From positions 186,001-250,000 of the forward strand of contig NZ_JARGES010000027.1 in assembly GCF_029210365.1 (NCBI RefSeq): a stretch of DNA of 64,000 nt, read 5' to 3'. Under the pieces are notes generated by a model. It searched no databases. It had not been told where the DNA came from and worked only from the letters and a program-made list of their open reading frames with translations. The position numbers and the translations under genes were made by a program. Shown here piece by piece: positions 56,466-64,000 of the stretch (the stretch's first letter is position 1; every line of letters starts with the position of its first letter). The stretch comes from Mesorhizobium sp. YIM 152430 (GTDB lineage: Bacteria > Pseudomonadota > Alphaproteobacteria > Rhizobiales > Rhizobiaceae).

Positions 56466-57989
56466 CTAGCGGCGGCCCGCTGCCGCCCTCTGACGCGTCG
56501 GAAGCGCCGGCAGAGCTTCCATGACGCGGGCCGGCGGCAGGATGGCGATGGCTTCGGTGCCCTCGCGCAGCTTGGAGCGAAGCTGGAACTCGCCGCCATG
56601 AAGTTCGAGCAGGCCCTGGACGATGGGCAGGCCGAGGCCGGTCCCCTGTTCCGCGCTCTTGATGGCAATCGAGCCCTGACCGAAGGCCGACAGAACGATG
56701 GGAATTTCCTCGGCCGGAATGCCGGGGCCGTTGTCCTTGACCGAGACATACTGCCCGCCGCCGGCCGTCCAGCCGACGCGCACCCGCACTTCCGAGCCGT
56801 TCGGTGCAAATTTCACTGCGTTCGAGATCAGATTGAGCGTGATCTGGCGTAGCGAGCGTTCGTCGGCGAGAAGACGCGGCAGGGTCGGTTCGAACTGCTG
56901 GACGAGGCGGATCGACTTCTTGTGCGCCTTCAGTTCCATCAGATGACAGCACTCCTCGACGACGCCGATCAGCGACAGCGGCTCCTCGTTGAGCTGGTAG
57001 CGACCGGCCTCGATGCGCGACAGGTCGAGTATCTCGTTGATGAGGTTGAGAAGATGCTGGCCCGACGCGTTGATGTCGCGCGAATAGTCGCGGTAGGTCT
57101 CGTTGTGCATCGGCCCGAGAACCTCGTTGCCCATGACCTCCGAGAATCCGAGGATCGCGTTGAGCGGCGTGCGCAATTCGTGGCTCATCGTGGCAAGGAA
57201 GCGCGACTTGGCAAGGTTGGCCTCCTCGGCGCGTCGGCGGGCCTCGTCCGACATCGACTTCGCCGTCTCGAGTTCGCCGATCAGGCCGTCCTTTTCCGCC
57301 TGATAGGAAAGAAGCATGACGGCCGAACGGTTCATGTGGCGGGCGACGAAGGTGAAGAAGCCGAGCGAGATGGCGAGCAACGCCACCATGATCGATTCGA
57401 CCGGCATCGCCATATTGACGGTCAGATAAGCGAAGACGGCGACTGGCAGCGCGAAGGTCAGGAACAGCGCGCCGCGCAGCGTGTGCGATATCAGCGCTGT
57501 GGAGGCGATGGCGAGCAGCAGGATGACCGTCTTCAGGACAGTGAACTGGTCGAGTTGGCATTCGGCGCATTCGATGGTGGCCAGATATGCCCAGCCGAGA
57601 CCGGAAACGAAATGACCGAGCAGGAAGGAACGCTTGACGCCGACCGCGTCGAGTTCGTTGATATCGGCACGGTCGACCCGGCGCGCGATCAGCGCGAGGC
57701 CGAGATAGCAGGCGACCGTGATGATCGCCCAGATGACGATCTGCGGCCCGGTGCCGGCAAACACGCCGCCCGCCATGACGACCAGCACCATCAGCGGGAT
57801 CGCCGCCGCGGTGTTGATCATCGCGCGGGCGTGAAGCTTCAGGAGTTCGCGCTCGAAAACCGGGTTGCCCTCGCGCTGGGAGAGGCGTTCGCGCGTGCGC
57901 CGCACTGCCTTGGCGACATCGGTGTTGCGATGCGCCTTCCTGCGGTCCACGATGTTCTTGTCGGCAAGTTGCGTGCCTGAAAACGCCAT
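56466..57989 (-). CDS. six-helix membrane sensor histidine kinase, PdhS/DivJ-like
   Basis: A 507-residue kinase. Six hydrophobic helices span residues ~57-215, followed by a coiled linker and a HisKA domain with His270 in ATMSHELRTPLNAILGFSEV. The HATPase domain has LNLISNAVKFAPNG (N box), DNGPGIP (G1) and GTGLGLPIVQGL (G2). The helix ILGFSEVMGNEVLGPM is characteristic of the alphaproteobacterial PdhS/DivJ group that phosphorylates the cell-cycle regulator DivK, but specific orthology is not certain. No partner response regulator is adjacent. Confidence 0.88.
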   Translation of the reverse strand: MAFSGTQLADKNIVDRRKAHRNTDVAKAVRRTRERLSQREGNPVFERELLKLHARAMINTAAAIPLMVLVVMAGGVFAGTGPQIVIWAIITVACYLGLALIARRVDRADINELDAVGVKRSFLLGHFVSGLGWAYLATIECAECQLDQFTVLKTVILLLAIASTALISHTLRGALFLTFALPVAVFAYLTVNMAMPVESIMVALLAISLGFFTFVARHMNRSAVMLLSYQAEKDGLIGELETAKSMSDEARRRAEEANLAKSRFLATMSHELRTPLNAILGFSEVMGNEVLGPMHNETYRDYSRDINASGQHLLNLINEILDLSRIEAGRYQLNEEPLSLIGVVEECCHLMELKAHKKSIRLVQQFEPTLPRLLADERSLRQITLNLISNAVKFAPNGSEVRVRVGWTAGGGQYVSVKDNGPGIPAEEIPIVLSAFGQGSIAIKSAEQGTGLGLPIVQGLLELHGGEFQLRSKLREGTEAIAILPPARVMEALPALPTRQRAAAGRR

Positions 57990-58060
57990 ACGAGATATCA
58001 GTCAATGCGCGCCAATGATCGCCGCGAAGTCTAGACAAAGAAGATTAAGAGACCCTTCGC

Positions 58061-58684
58061 TTGCCCGTTTTCCCATTCCGCAAGGTCACTTCTGGCCAAC
58101 GTCGCATCGCCGGCCGCGAAAAGTTGCGGCCGCTGGGCCTGCGTGATTTTACGCTGACGGCGGGCATGTTCCTGATTCTCGGTGCGCTTGCGGTCCATTT
58201 CGAGGGCCGTGCGGCTCATGAAATCGGCGGCAATGCGCGCGTTGCCGATGGCGACAGTCTGGAGATTGCCGGCCAACGCATACGGCTGATCGGGATCGAC
58301 GCGCCAGAACTCGATCAGGTCTGCCACAAGGATGGATCCGACTACGCCTGCGGGCGGCAGGCGCGCGCGGCACTTTCCGAACTGATCGCGGCACGGACGG
58401 TTGCGTGCAGCACCCGGCGCAAGGATCGCTACGGCCGATATTTGTCGACCTGCGCGGCAGGGGATCGAAACCTCAATCTTGCAATGGTGGAGATGGGCTG
58501 GGCGGTTGCATCGGGCGACTATCATGAAGCCGAATCGCGTGCGCGGGCGGCCGGACGGGGAATTTGGGCCGGCGAATTCGACCGGCCGGGCGACTGGCGT
58601 GCCCGGCGCGGCATGATCGGCGATGATGGCGGGCTGTTCGATGCGGTTCTCGACCGGCTTCGGCTGCTGCTTGACCGATCATGA
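58061..58684 (+). CDS. thermonuclease-family (SNase-like) protein with N-terminal membrane anchor
   Basis: A 207-residue protein. Residues ~30-48 form one hydrophobic helix (LTAGMFLILGALAVHFEG), then an SNase-like OB fold: VADGDSLEIAGQRIRLIGID, APELDQVC and KDRYGRYLSTC. Catalytic Arg/Glu positions are partly recognisable (RLIGIDAPE and YGRY). The start is uncertain: TTG 58061 gives a basic cytoplasmic segment before the helix, ATG 58166 leaves the helix as a signal-like N-terminus. It is divergent from the histidine kinase. Extracytoplasmic nucleic-acid cleavage is the family role. Confidence 0.8.
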   Translation: MPVFPFRKVTSGQRRIAGREKLRPLGLRDFTLTAGMFLILGALAVHFEGRAAHEIGGNARVADGDSLEIAGQRIRLIGIDAPELDQVCHKDGSDYACGRQARAALSELIAARTVACSTRRKDRYGRYLSTCAAGDRNLNLAMVEMGWAVASGDYHEAESRARAAGRGIWAGEFDRPGDWRARRGMIGDDGGLFDAVLDRLRLLLDRS

Positions 58685-58750
58685 ACGGGAGCGGCTTTGC
58701 GGAAGCCCGCCAGTCGGTTTAGACAGGAACTCGATCAGGGAGAGAAAAGA

Positions 58751-59362
58751 ATGAAACTTTACGATGGCGGCCGTGCTCCGAACCCGCGCCGGGTCCGCAT
58801 TTTCTTGGCCGAGAAGGGCATCGACGTGCCGCTGGAGCCGGTCGACATGGCTGCGATGGGCCACAAGTCCGAGGCGGTGACGACGCGCAATCCGTTGCAG
58901 CGCCTGCCGGTGCTCGAACTCGACGACGGCACCATCCTCGCCGAATCGGTCGCCATCTGCCGCTATTTCGAGGAGCTTCATCCCGAGCCTCCGCTGTTCG
59001 GCACCGGCCCGCTCGGCCGTGCGCAGGTCGAGATGTGGCAGCGGCGCATGGAACTGCATTTCCTGTCCGCCGTCGCCCAAGCCTTTCGGCATATCCACCC
59101 GGCGATGAAGGAATGGGAAGTGCCGCAGATCCCCGAATGGGGCGAGGCGAACAAGCCGAAGGCGATCGAATATCTCCACATGCTAGACCGGCATCTTGCC
59201 GACAGCCGCTTCATCGCGGGCGAGAACTACACGATCGCGGACATCACCGGTCTCGTCGGCGTCGAGTTCATGAAGCCGGCACGGCTCGAAGTGCCGGCCG
59301 AACTTCAAAACGTGAAGCGCTGGTTCGCGGAGGTTTCCGCGCGGCCGAGCGCCAGGGCCTGA
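58751..59362 (+). CDS. glutathione S-transferase family protein
   Basis: A 203-residue cytosolic GST. The N-terminal thioredoxin-like domain has MKLYDGGRAPNPRRVRIFLA and QRLPVLELDDGTILAESVAI (cis-Pro and glutathione-binding Glu-Ser); the helical C-terminal domain has FIAGENYTIADITGLV. The substrate is unknown. The stop TGA at 59360-59362 overlaps the presumed CTG start of the following UDG-family gene. Confidence 0.9.
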   Translation: MKLYDGGRAPNPRRVRIFLAEKGIDVPLEPVDMAAMGHKSEAVTTRNPLQRLPVLELDDGTILAESVAICRYFEELHPEPPLFGTGPLGRAQVEMWQRRMELHFLSAVAQAFRHIHPAMKEWEVPQIPEWGEANKPKAIEYLHMLDRHLADSRFIAGENYTIADITGLVGVEFMKPARLEVPAELQNVKRWFAEVSARPSARA

Positions 59363-59988
59363 TCCTGGGCGAAGCGGAAGATCTGGCCCGGCGCATCCGG
59401 CTTTGCCGGATTTGCCGGGATGCACCGCTCAAGACGCCGCTGCCGCACGAGCCGCGCCCGGTCGTCGTCGCGTCCTCGACCGCGCGCGTGCTGATCGCGG
59501 GGCAGGCGCCCGGCACGCGTGTCCATGCGACGGGGCTGCCCTTCAACGATCGCTCGGGCGACCGGCTGCGCGACTGGATGGGCGTTTCGCGCGAGGAATT
59601 CTACGATCCGGCCCTCTTCGCTATCGCGCCGATGGGCTTTTGCTTTCCGGGCCAGGACGCCAAGGGTAGCGACCTGCCGCCGCGCCGCGAATGCGCCCCT
59701 GCCTGGCGGGCACCGCTGATGGCGACCATGCCGCAGATCGAGTTCGTTCTGGCGATCGGGCTATACGCGCAACGCTGGCATCTTGGCCCCGAGTTCGGCC
59801 GCTCGCTGACGCAGAACGTCGAGAGCTGGCGCGTGATCTTCCTGCGCAACACGATCCCGCGCATGATCCCGCTGCCGCATCCCTCATGGCGCAATACGGG
59901 TTGGCTGAAACGGCATCCATTCTTCGAAACAGAATTGCTTCCCGTCCTCCGGCGTGAAATCCGATTGTCGATGCCGACCAAGGATTAG
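59359..59988 (+). CDS. uracil-DNA glycosylase family protein with apparent CTG start
   Basis: A 209-residue UDG-superfamily protein. IRLCRICRDAP has the Cys pair of iron-sulfur-type members; LIAGQAPGTRVHATGLPFND is the active-site loop; MGFCFPGQDA, LPPRRECAPAW and PLPHPSWRN complete the family pattern. Conserved sequence begins at about 59365, yet no ATG, GTG or TTG occurs in frame between 59278 and the conserved block. The CTG at 59359 overlaps the GST stop as CTGA, by analogy to ATGA couplings elsewhere, so it is proposed as the start. Reinitiation after GST translation is the likely mechanism. Confidence 0.75.
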   Translation: MILGEAEDLARRIRLCRICRDAPLKTPLPHEPRPVVVASSTARVLIAGQAPGTRVHATGLPFNDRSGDRLRDWMGVSREEFYDPALFAIAPMGFCFPGQDAKGSDLPPRRECAPAWRAPLMATMPQIEFVLAIGLYAQRWHLGPEFGRSLTQNVESWRVIFLRNTIPRMIPLPHPSWRNTGWLKRHPFFETELLPVLRREIRLSMPTKD

Positions 59989-60087
59989 GACAGTTTTGCT
60001 TCGGTGGGTGGGAATGGCCCGCGTTCATGCTTGGCTATCGCGGAAAACTTCGCCATTTTAGCATGAGATTTCTCACCGGAGCCTCAA

Positions 60088-60585
60088 ATGGATCGCCTCG
60101 ACCGCAAGATCCTGCGTTTGTTGCAGGAAGATTCCACGCTTGCCGTGGCCGACGTCGCCAAGAAGGTGGGGCTGTCGACGACGCCGTGCTGGCGCCGCAT
60201 CCAGAAACTCGAGGAAGAAGGCGTCATCCGCAAGCGCGTGGCGCTGCTCGATCCGGTCAAGATCAATGCGCGGGTGACGGTGTTCGTGTCGATCCGCACC
60301 AACTCGCACAGCCATGAGTGGCTGCGACGCTTTTCCGAGGTCATCCAGGAATTTCCCGAGGTCATCGAGTTCTACCGGATGAGCGGCGACATCGACTATC
60401 TCCTGCGCGTCGTCGTGCCGGACATCGCCGCCTATGACGCCTTCTACAAGCGCCTGATCGCCAAGATCGAGATTCGCGACGTGTCCTCGTCCTTCGCCAT
60501 GGAGCAGATCAAGTACACGACGGAAATGCCGCTCGACTACATGGTGCTGGACAAGGAAAGTGGTTCGTCCAGCAACGTGGCCTGA
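60088..60585 (+). CDS. Lrp/AsnC family transcriptional regulator
   Basis: A 165-residue regulator with an N-terminal helix-turn-helix (LAVADVAKKVGLSTTPCWRRI, two helices around Gly) and a C-terminal RAM domain (EFYRMSGDIDYLLRVVVPDI). GGAG precedes ATG 60088. It converges end to end with the beta-hydroxyacid dehydrogenase gene (no gap). Its target amino acid and genes are unknown. Confidence 0.9.
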   Translation: MDRLDRKILRLLQEDSTLAVADVAKKVGLSTTPCWRRIQKLEEEGVIRKRVALLDPVKINARVTVFVSIRTNSHSHEWLRRFSEVIQEFPEVIEFYRMSGDIDYLLRVVVPDIAAYDAFYKRLIAKIEIRDVSSSFAMEQIKYTTEMPLDYMVLDKESGSSSNVA

Positions 60586-61452
60586 CTATTTCAAGCGCGA
60601 GATAAGCGACGACGTGTCCCAGCGCTTGCCGCCCTTACCCTGCACGTCCTTGTAGAACTGGTCGATCAGTGCGGTGATGGGAAGCTGCGCGCCATTGCGG
60701 TCTGCTTCCTCGAGGCAGATGCCGAGATCCTTGCGCATCCAGTCGACGGCGAAGCCGAAGTCGAACTTGCCGTCGCGCATCGTTTTCCAGCGGTTCTCCA
60801 TCTGCCACGAGCCCGCAGCGCCCTTGGAAATGACGTCGACGACCTTTTCGATGTCGAGCCCGGCGCGCTGGCCGAAGGCGATGCCTTCCGACAGGCCCTG
60901 GACGAGGCCGGCGATGCAGATCTGGTTGATCATCTTGGTGAGCTGCCCCGCGCCGACCGGCCCCATCAGCCCGACCATGCGCGCATAGGCGTCGATGACG
61001 GGCTTCGCCTTGTCGTAAGTCGCCTGGTCGCCGCCGCACATGACGGTGAGGACGCCGTTCTCGGCCCCTGCCTGTCCGCCCGAAACGGGCGCGTCGATGA
61101 AGCCGATGCCCTTTTCGCCCGCCAGCGCCGCCAATTCGCGCGCGGCTTCGGCCGAGGCGGTCGTGTTGTCGATGAAGATCGATCCCGAAGCCATTGACGA
61201 GAACGCGCCATTTTCGCCGAGCGTGATCGAGCGCAAATCGTCGTCATTGCCGACGCAGGAGAAAACGAAATCGGCGCCCCTGGCGGCTTCGGCGGGCGTC
61301 GCGGCGGACTTGCCGGAGAACTCGGCGGCCCATTTCTCGGCCTTTGCGGCGGTGCGGTTGTAGACCGTGACGTCGTGGCCGCCCTTGGTCTTGAGATAGC
61401 CCGCCATCGGGTATCCCATCACGCCCAAACCCAGAAATGCGACCTTCGCCAT
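60586..61452 (-). CDS. NAD(P)-dependent beta-hydroxyacid dehydrogenase (3-hydroxyisobutyrate dehydrogenase family)
   Basis: A 288-residue oxidoreductase. The nucleotide motif VAFLGLGVMGYPMAGYL starts at residue 3, FIDAPVSGGQAGAENG is the substrate-binding loop and GAGQLTKMINQI carries the catalytic Lys. The family includes 3-hydroxyisobutyrate, tartronate semialdehyde and succinic semialdehyde reductases, and the exact substrate cannot be separated here. It lies next to mobB but 24 bases apart with no evident functional tie. Confidence 0.88.
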   Translation of the reverse strand: MAKVAFLGLGVMGYPMAGYLKTKGGHDVTVYNRTAAKAEKWAAEFSGKSAATPAEAARGADFVFSCVGNDDDLRSITLGENGAFSSMASGSIFIDNTTASAEAARELAALAGEKGIGFIDAPVSGGQAGAENGVLTVMCGGDQATYDKAKPVIDAYARMVGLMGPVGAGQLTKMINQICIAGLVQGLSEGIAFGQRAGLDIEKVVDVISKGAAGSWQMENRWKTMRDGKFDFGFAVDWMRKDLGICLEEADRNGAQLPITALIDQFYKDVQGKGGKRWDTSSLISRLK

Positions 61453-61476
61453 CGTGCTCTCCTCCTGTGTCGTCGA

Positions 61477-61980
61477 TCAAAGTCCCAGTCGGGACGTAAC
61501 GAAATCTGCCATTGCCGCTATGTCATCGATCGGGAAGACGGGCAAGGTTTCGCCCGGCAATGCGTGATCGCTGGCGACCGCGACGATGTTGGGATCGTCC
61601 ATCGAAAGCGGACGGGTGTCCTTCGCTTCGCGCCGGCGCGTCTCGATCTTGAGGTGCCCCTCGCGCTTGTAACCCTCGACGATGACGAGATCGCAGGGCG
61701 ACAGACGGGCGAGAACGTCGTCGAGCGACGGTTCGCTCTCGCCGCGCAACTCGTGCATCAGCGCCCATCGATTGCCCGAAACGATCGCGACCTCGCCGGC
61801 TCCGGCCGCGCGGTGGCGGAAGGAGTCGGTGCCGGGCTGGTCGATATCGAAGGCGTGGTGCGCGTGCTTGACCGTCGAAACCCTCACACCACGCGCGACG
61901 AACTCGGCGACGAGCCGCTCGGTCAACGTCGTCTTGCCGGAATTCTTCCAGCCGGTGATGCCGATGATGCGCTGGGTCAT
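61477..61980 (-). CDS. mobB: molybdopterin-guanine dinucleotide biosynthesis protein B
   Basis: A 167-residue P-loop GTPase that assists MobA in attaching GMP to molybdopterin. The Walker A ITGWKNSGKTTLTERLVAEF starts at residue 8, and CDLVIVEGYKREGHLKIE is the conserved MobB block. Its ATG overlaps the stop of the upstream mobA remnant as ATGA. mobB itself appears intact although mobA is not. Confidence 0.93.
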   Translation of the reverse strand: MTQRIIGITGWKNSGKTTLTERLVAEFVARGVRVSTVKHAHHAFDIDQPGTDSFRHRAAGAGEVAIVSGNRWALMHELRGESEPSLDDVLARLSPCDLVIVEGYKREGHLKIETRRREAKDTRPLSMDDPNIVAVASDHALPGETLPVFPIDDIAAMADFVTSRLGL

Positions 61981-62144
61981 GAAAGTCGCTTCGCGAGGTT
62001 CAGCGGGAAGAATGGCGTGTCGACGGTAACGCTGGCAAGCGTGTTGGAATGGATCGCCAACTCGTCGACCTGGCTCGCGATGCGCGAGATCGCCCTGTCA
62101 ATGATTGCGCGGCCGCCGGCAAGGCCGATGCCCGTCATGCTCAT
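61977..62144 (-). pseudogene. mobA: collapsed mobA remnant (internal deletions)
   Basis: A 55-codon in-frame remnant. It begins MSMTGIGLAGGRA, matching the MobA N-terminus but stopping before the essential RMGG-DK nucleotide loop. It continues IIDRAISRIASQVDELAIHS, matching a later helix, and ends VTVDTPFFPLNLAKRL, matching the 'VA-DTPFLP' motif. Intervening parts and the C-terminal third are missing, against ~200 residues in a working MobA. Start and stop both keep ATGA overlaps with the MFS gene and mobB. It cannot be a catalytic guanylyltransferase. Confidence 0.75.
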
Positions 62145-63355
62145 CGCGCCAGCTCGCCTTTGCGCGCGGCGACATTGAGGACGTAGAGCGACGCGACGAT
62201 GCCAAGGCAGGACGATGCCAGCATGATCCAGAGTAGCGGCGCCGGTCCCGTTTCCGGTCCGAGAAGGGCGCCTGCGAGCATGGAAAGCCCCGCGCCGCCG
62301 CCGATCTGCAATGCGCCGCCGAGCCCCGAGGCCGACCCGGCGATATGCGGGCGAACGCTGACGATTCCGGCCATGGCGTTCGGCAGCGTCATGCCATTGC
62401 CGAGTCCGACGAACATCACCGGAACGAAAAGCGACGCCGGCGAGACGTATCCGGCGAAATAGAGGATCAGCGGCACGGACATGCCCGTTGCCGCGACGAT
62501 GTTGCCGGTCAGGAGCATCGTGTTGATGCCGAGGCGGCTCGACAGCCGCCCGGACAGGAAATTGCCGACCATGTAGCCGACCGAGACGAAACCGAAATAA
62601 AAGCCGTATTGCGAGGGCGACAGGCCGAAGATTTCGCTTGCGACATACGGACCCCCGCCGAGGAATGCGAAGAATGTGCCCGACGTGAAGGCCGCCGTCA
62701 GCGTGTAGCCCCAGAAGCGTTCCGACTTGATCAGTTCGGGATAGGAACGCACCTGTGCGAACAGCGATGAGGACGGGCGCAGATTGGTCTCGCCGAGATC
62801 GATCCAGATGATTGCGAACGCCGTCACGCCGAATGCGAGGGTCAGGAGAAAGGTCGACTGCCAGCCATAGAGTTCGTCGAGGAAACCGCCGATGACCGGT
62901 CCGATCATCGGGACCAGCGTCATGCCCATGGTGACATAGCCGATCTTGCTCGCCGCCTGGTCGGGACCGACCGTATCGCGGATGATCGCACGCGACAGAA
63001 CCATTCCGGCGGCCGAGAACGCTTGCAGGATGCGGCAGAACAGCAGGATCTCGATGGTCGGCGCGAAGATTGCGGCAAGCGTGCCGACAAGAAACACGGC
63101 AAAACAGATGAGCAGCACGGGGCGGCGCCCGAAGCGGTCCGATGCGGGGCCGATCAAGAGCTGAAGCACCGCCGTGGCGACGAGATAGAGCGCGACCGCG
63201 AGCTGCACCACGGAATAATCGGCATCGAAATGCCGGGCCATCGCGGGCAGGGAGGGCAGGAATACGTTCATCGCCAGCGCGCTCGACGCCGTCGCCATCA
63301 CCAGCGTGAAGATGTGCGGTGGCGTCGCGGCGCGGTGGGCGAGGGGCATCGTCAT
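62141..63355 (-). CDS. Bcr/CflA-type MFS multidrug efflux transporter
   Basis: A 404-residue inner-membrane antiporter with twelve helices. MNVFLPSLPAMARHFDAD, the A motif GPASDRFGRRPVLL and SRAIIRDTVGPDQAASKIGY are typical of the Bcr/CflA drug:H+ antiporter family. It probably exports a drug-like compound, but specificity is unknown. Its stop overlaps the mobA remnant start, so the MFS gene, the remnant and mobB may form one transcript. Confidence 0.9.
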   Translation of the reverse strand: MTMPLAHRAATPPHIFTLVMATASSALAMNVFLPSLPAMARHFDADYSVVQLAVALYLVATAVLQLLIGPASDRFGRRPVLLICFAVFLVGTLAAIFAPTIEILLFCRILQAFSAAGMVLSRAIIRDTVGPDQAASKIGYVTMGMTLVPMIGPVIGGFLDELYGWQSTFLLTLAFGVTAFAIIWIDLGETNLRPSSSLFAQVRSYPELIKSERFWGYTLTAAFTSGTFFAFLGGGPYVASEIFGLSPSQYGFYFGFVSVGYMVGNFLSGRLSSRLGINTMLLTGNIVAATGMSVPLILYFAGYVSPASLFVPVMFVGLGNGMTLPNAMAGIVSVRPHIAGSASGLGGALQIGGGAGLSMLAGALLGPETGPAPLLWIMLASSCLGIVASLYVLNVAARKGELAR

Positions 63356-63421
63356 CGGGTCGAAATGAACACGTTAATCATGGCGTGTGCATAGGCCGCA
63401 TCCGGTTTCGCTTCAAGCGCT

Positions 63422-64000
63422 TCAAACGCCATCGGGTGCCATTGCGGGGGACGTCGTGTCGGTAACGGGCTGCGTCTTGCCGGCATGGCGCTCGCGGTAG
63501 AGCGTGTAGAGCCCGGATGCGACGACGATGGCCGCGCCGAGGAGCATGGCAAAATCGGGGACTTCACCGAAGACGAGCAAGCCGAGCAGCAGCGCCCAGA
63601 TCAGGGCCGTGTAGCGGAAGGGCGCGACGAAGGAAATGTCGCCCGCACGCATCGCCATGATGATGAACTGGTAGCCGACGATCAGAAGGATGGCGGCACC
63701 GAGCAGCATCGACGTGCTGGTCACCGTTAGTTCGGTCCAGCCGCCGTAGGGCACGACGAGGAATCCCCCGACGACGGTGACGAAGAGCGCGGTGGCGAAC
63801 GAAACGGCGAGGGACGGGATGTCCTCGGGAATGCGCCGGGTCACGAGGTCGCGAAGGGCGCAGAAGGCGACGCAGAGCAGTGCCAGGAGCGAATAGGAAT
63901 TGAAGCCCTCGAAGCCGGGCCGCACGATGATCATGACGCCCGCGAAACCGGCGAGAATGGCCGTCCAGCGCCGCCAGCCCACCGGCTCGTGGAGAAAAAG
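63422..64000 (-). CDS. EamA/DMT family transporter (partial)
   Basis: The C-terminal ~192 residues of a drug/metabolite transporter, cut by the right edge. The visible part begins LFLHEPVGWRRWTAILAGFA, the end of the first EamA repeat, followed by a complete second repeat with five helices (SYLLALLCVAFCA-like helix, MLLGAAILLIVGYQFIIMAM, FRYTALIWALLLGLLVFGEV). A short polar tail follows. Substrate unknown. The N-terminal half lies outside the window. Confidence 0.88.
   Translation of the reverse strand, partial: LFLHEPVGWRRWTAILAGFAGVMIIVRPGFEGFNSYSLLALLCVAFCALRDLVTRRIPEDIPSLAVSFATALFVTVVGGFLVVPYGGWTELTVTSTSMLLGAAILLIVGYQFIIMAMRAGDISFVAPFRYTALIWALLLGLLVFGEVPDFAMLLGAAIVVASGLYTLYRERHAGKTQPVTDTTSPAMAPDGV

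Noticed and set aside
1-64000. tRNA genes, rRNA genes, CRISPR arrays, prophage or IS transposases
   Set aside because: None was recognised by eye in any intergenic region; the only mobile-looking structures are palindromes and the four-helix-bundle cassette.

Overview
The window is a single, densely coded, GC-rich stretch of chromosome from an alphaproteobacterium, most probably a member of the Hyphomicrobiales (Rhizobiales) close to the Phyllobacteriaceae/Mesorhizobium group. The main evidence is the gene order nuoA-N, birA, rnj, mce, DUF1467 gene, proS, lolC/E, lolD, which is typical of that order. Supporting evidence is the short prolyl-tRNA synthetase, the long NuoE tail, DUF1127 mini-genes and rhizobial-style palindromic repeats. 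No species is assigned. I saw no tRNA, rRNA, CRISPR array or IS transposase.

1-14000: methylated-amine catabolism. Two large FAD/GcvT flavoproteins of the dimethylglycine/sarcosine dehydrogenase family (1-859, cut by the window edge, and 7108-9627) flank a complete heterotetrameric sarcosine oxidase operon soxBDAG (6848 down to 1790). A nitroreductase, a secreted VWA-like DUF1194 protein and a GbdR-like GlxA/AraC regulator (10825-11823) lie nearby. Then come three small basic DUF1127-type genes, and a LysR regulator divergent from two of them.

13700-18100: an Lrp/AsnC regulator divergent from a fused indolepyruvate ferredoxin oxidoreductase, followed by a large palindromic repeat.

18098-42311: the respiratory and housekeeping block. 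All 14 nuo genes of complex I are present in order, with four extra genes. Two look like lineage-typical accessory genes: an HHH protein before nuoG and a 63-residue membrane protein between nuoH and nuoI. Two look inserted: a four-helix-bundle gene bracketed by inverted repeats between nuoC and nuoD, and an AT-rich secreted protein with a Trypco2-like region between nuoF and nuoG. The run continues into biotin-protein ligase, RNase J, methylmalonyl-CoA epimerase, ProRS and the LolCD lipoprotein exporter.

42316-52300: deoC, an ALDH16-like two-domain aldehyde dehydrogenase, an HpaR-like MarR regulator and maiA form one leftward operon. Divergent from it is a TRAP transporter (dctPQM). A ThDP-dependent enzyme and a MarR regulator follow. 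The ThDP-enzyme promoter and the deoC/dctP intergenic region share a GTTTG-N4-CAAAC palindrome, which suggests one regulon.

52500-64000: mixed housekeeping and accessory genes. These are dusA, a TSUP permease, a retropepsin-like protease, a DUF1289 gene, cobT, a PdhS/DivJ-like histidine kinase, a thermonuclease-family protein, a GST, a UDG-family protein with no canonical start codon, an Lrp regulator, a beta-hydroxyacid dehydrogenase, mobB with a collapsed mobA remnant, a Bcr/CflA-type MFS pump and a partial EamA permease.
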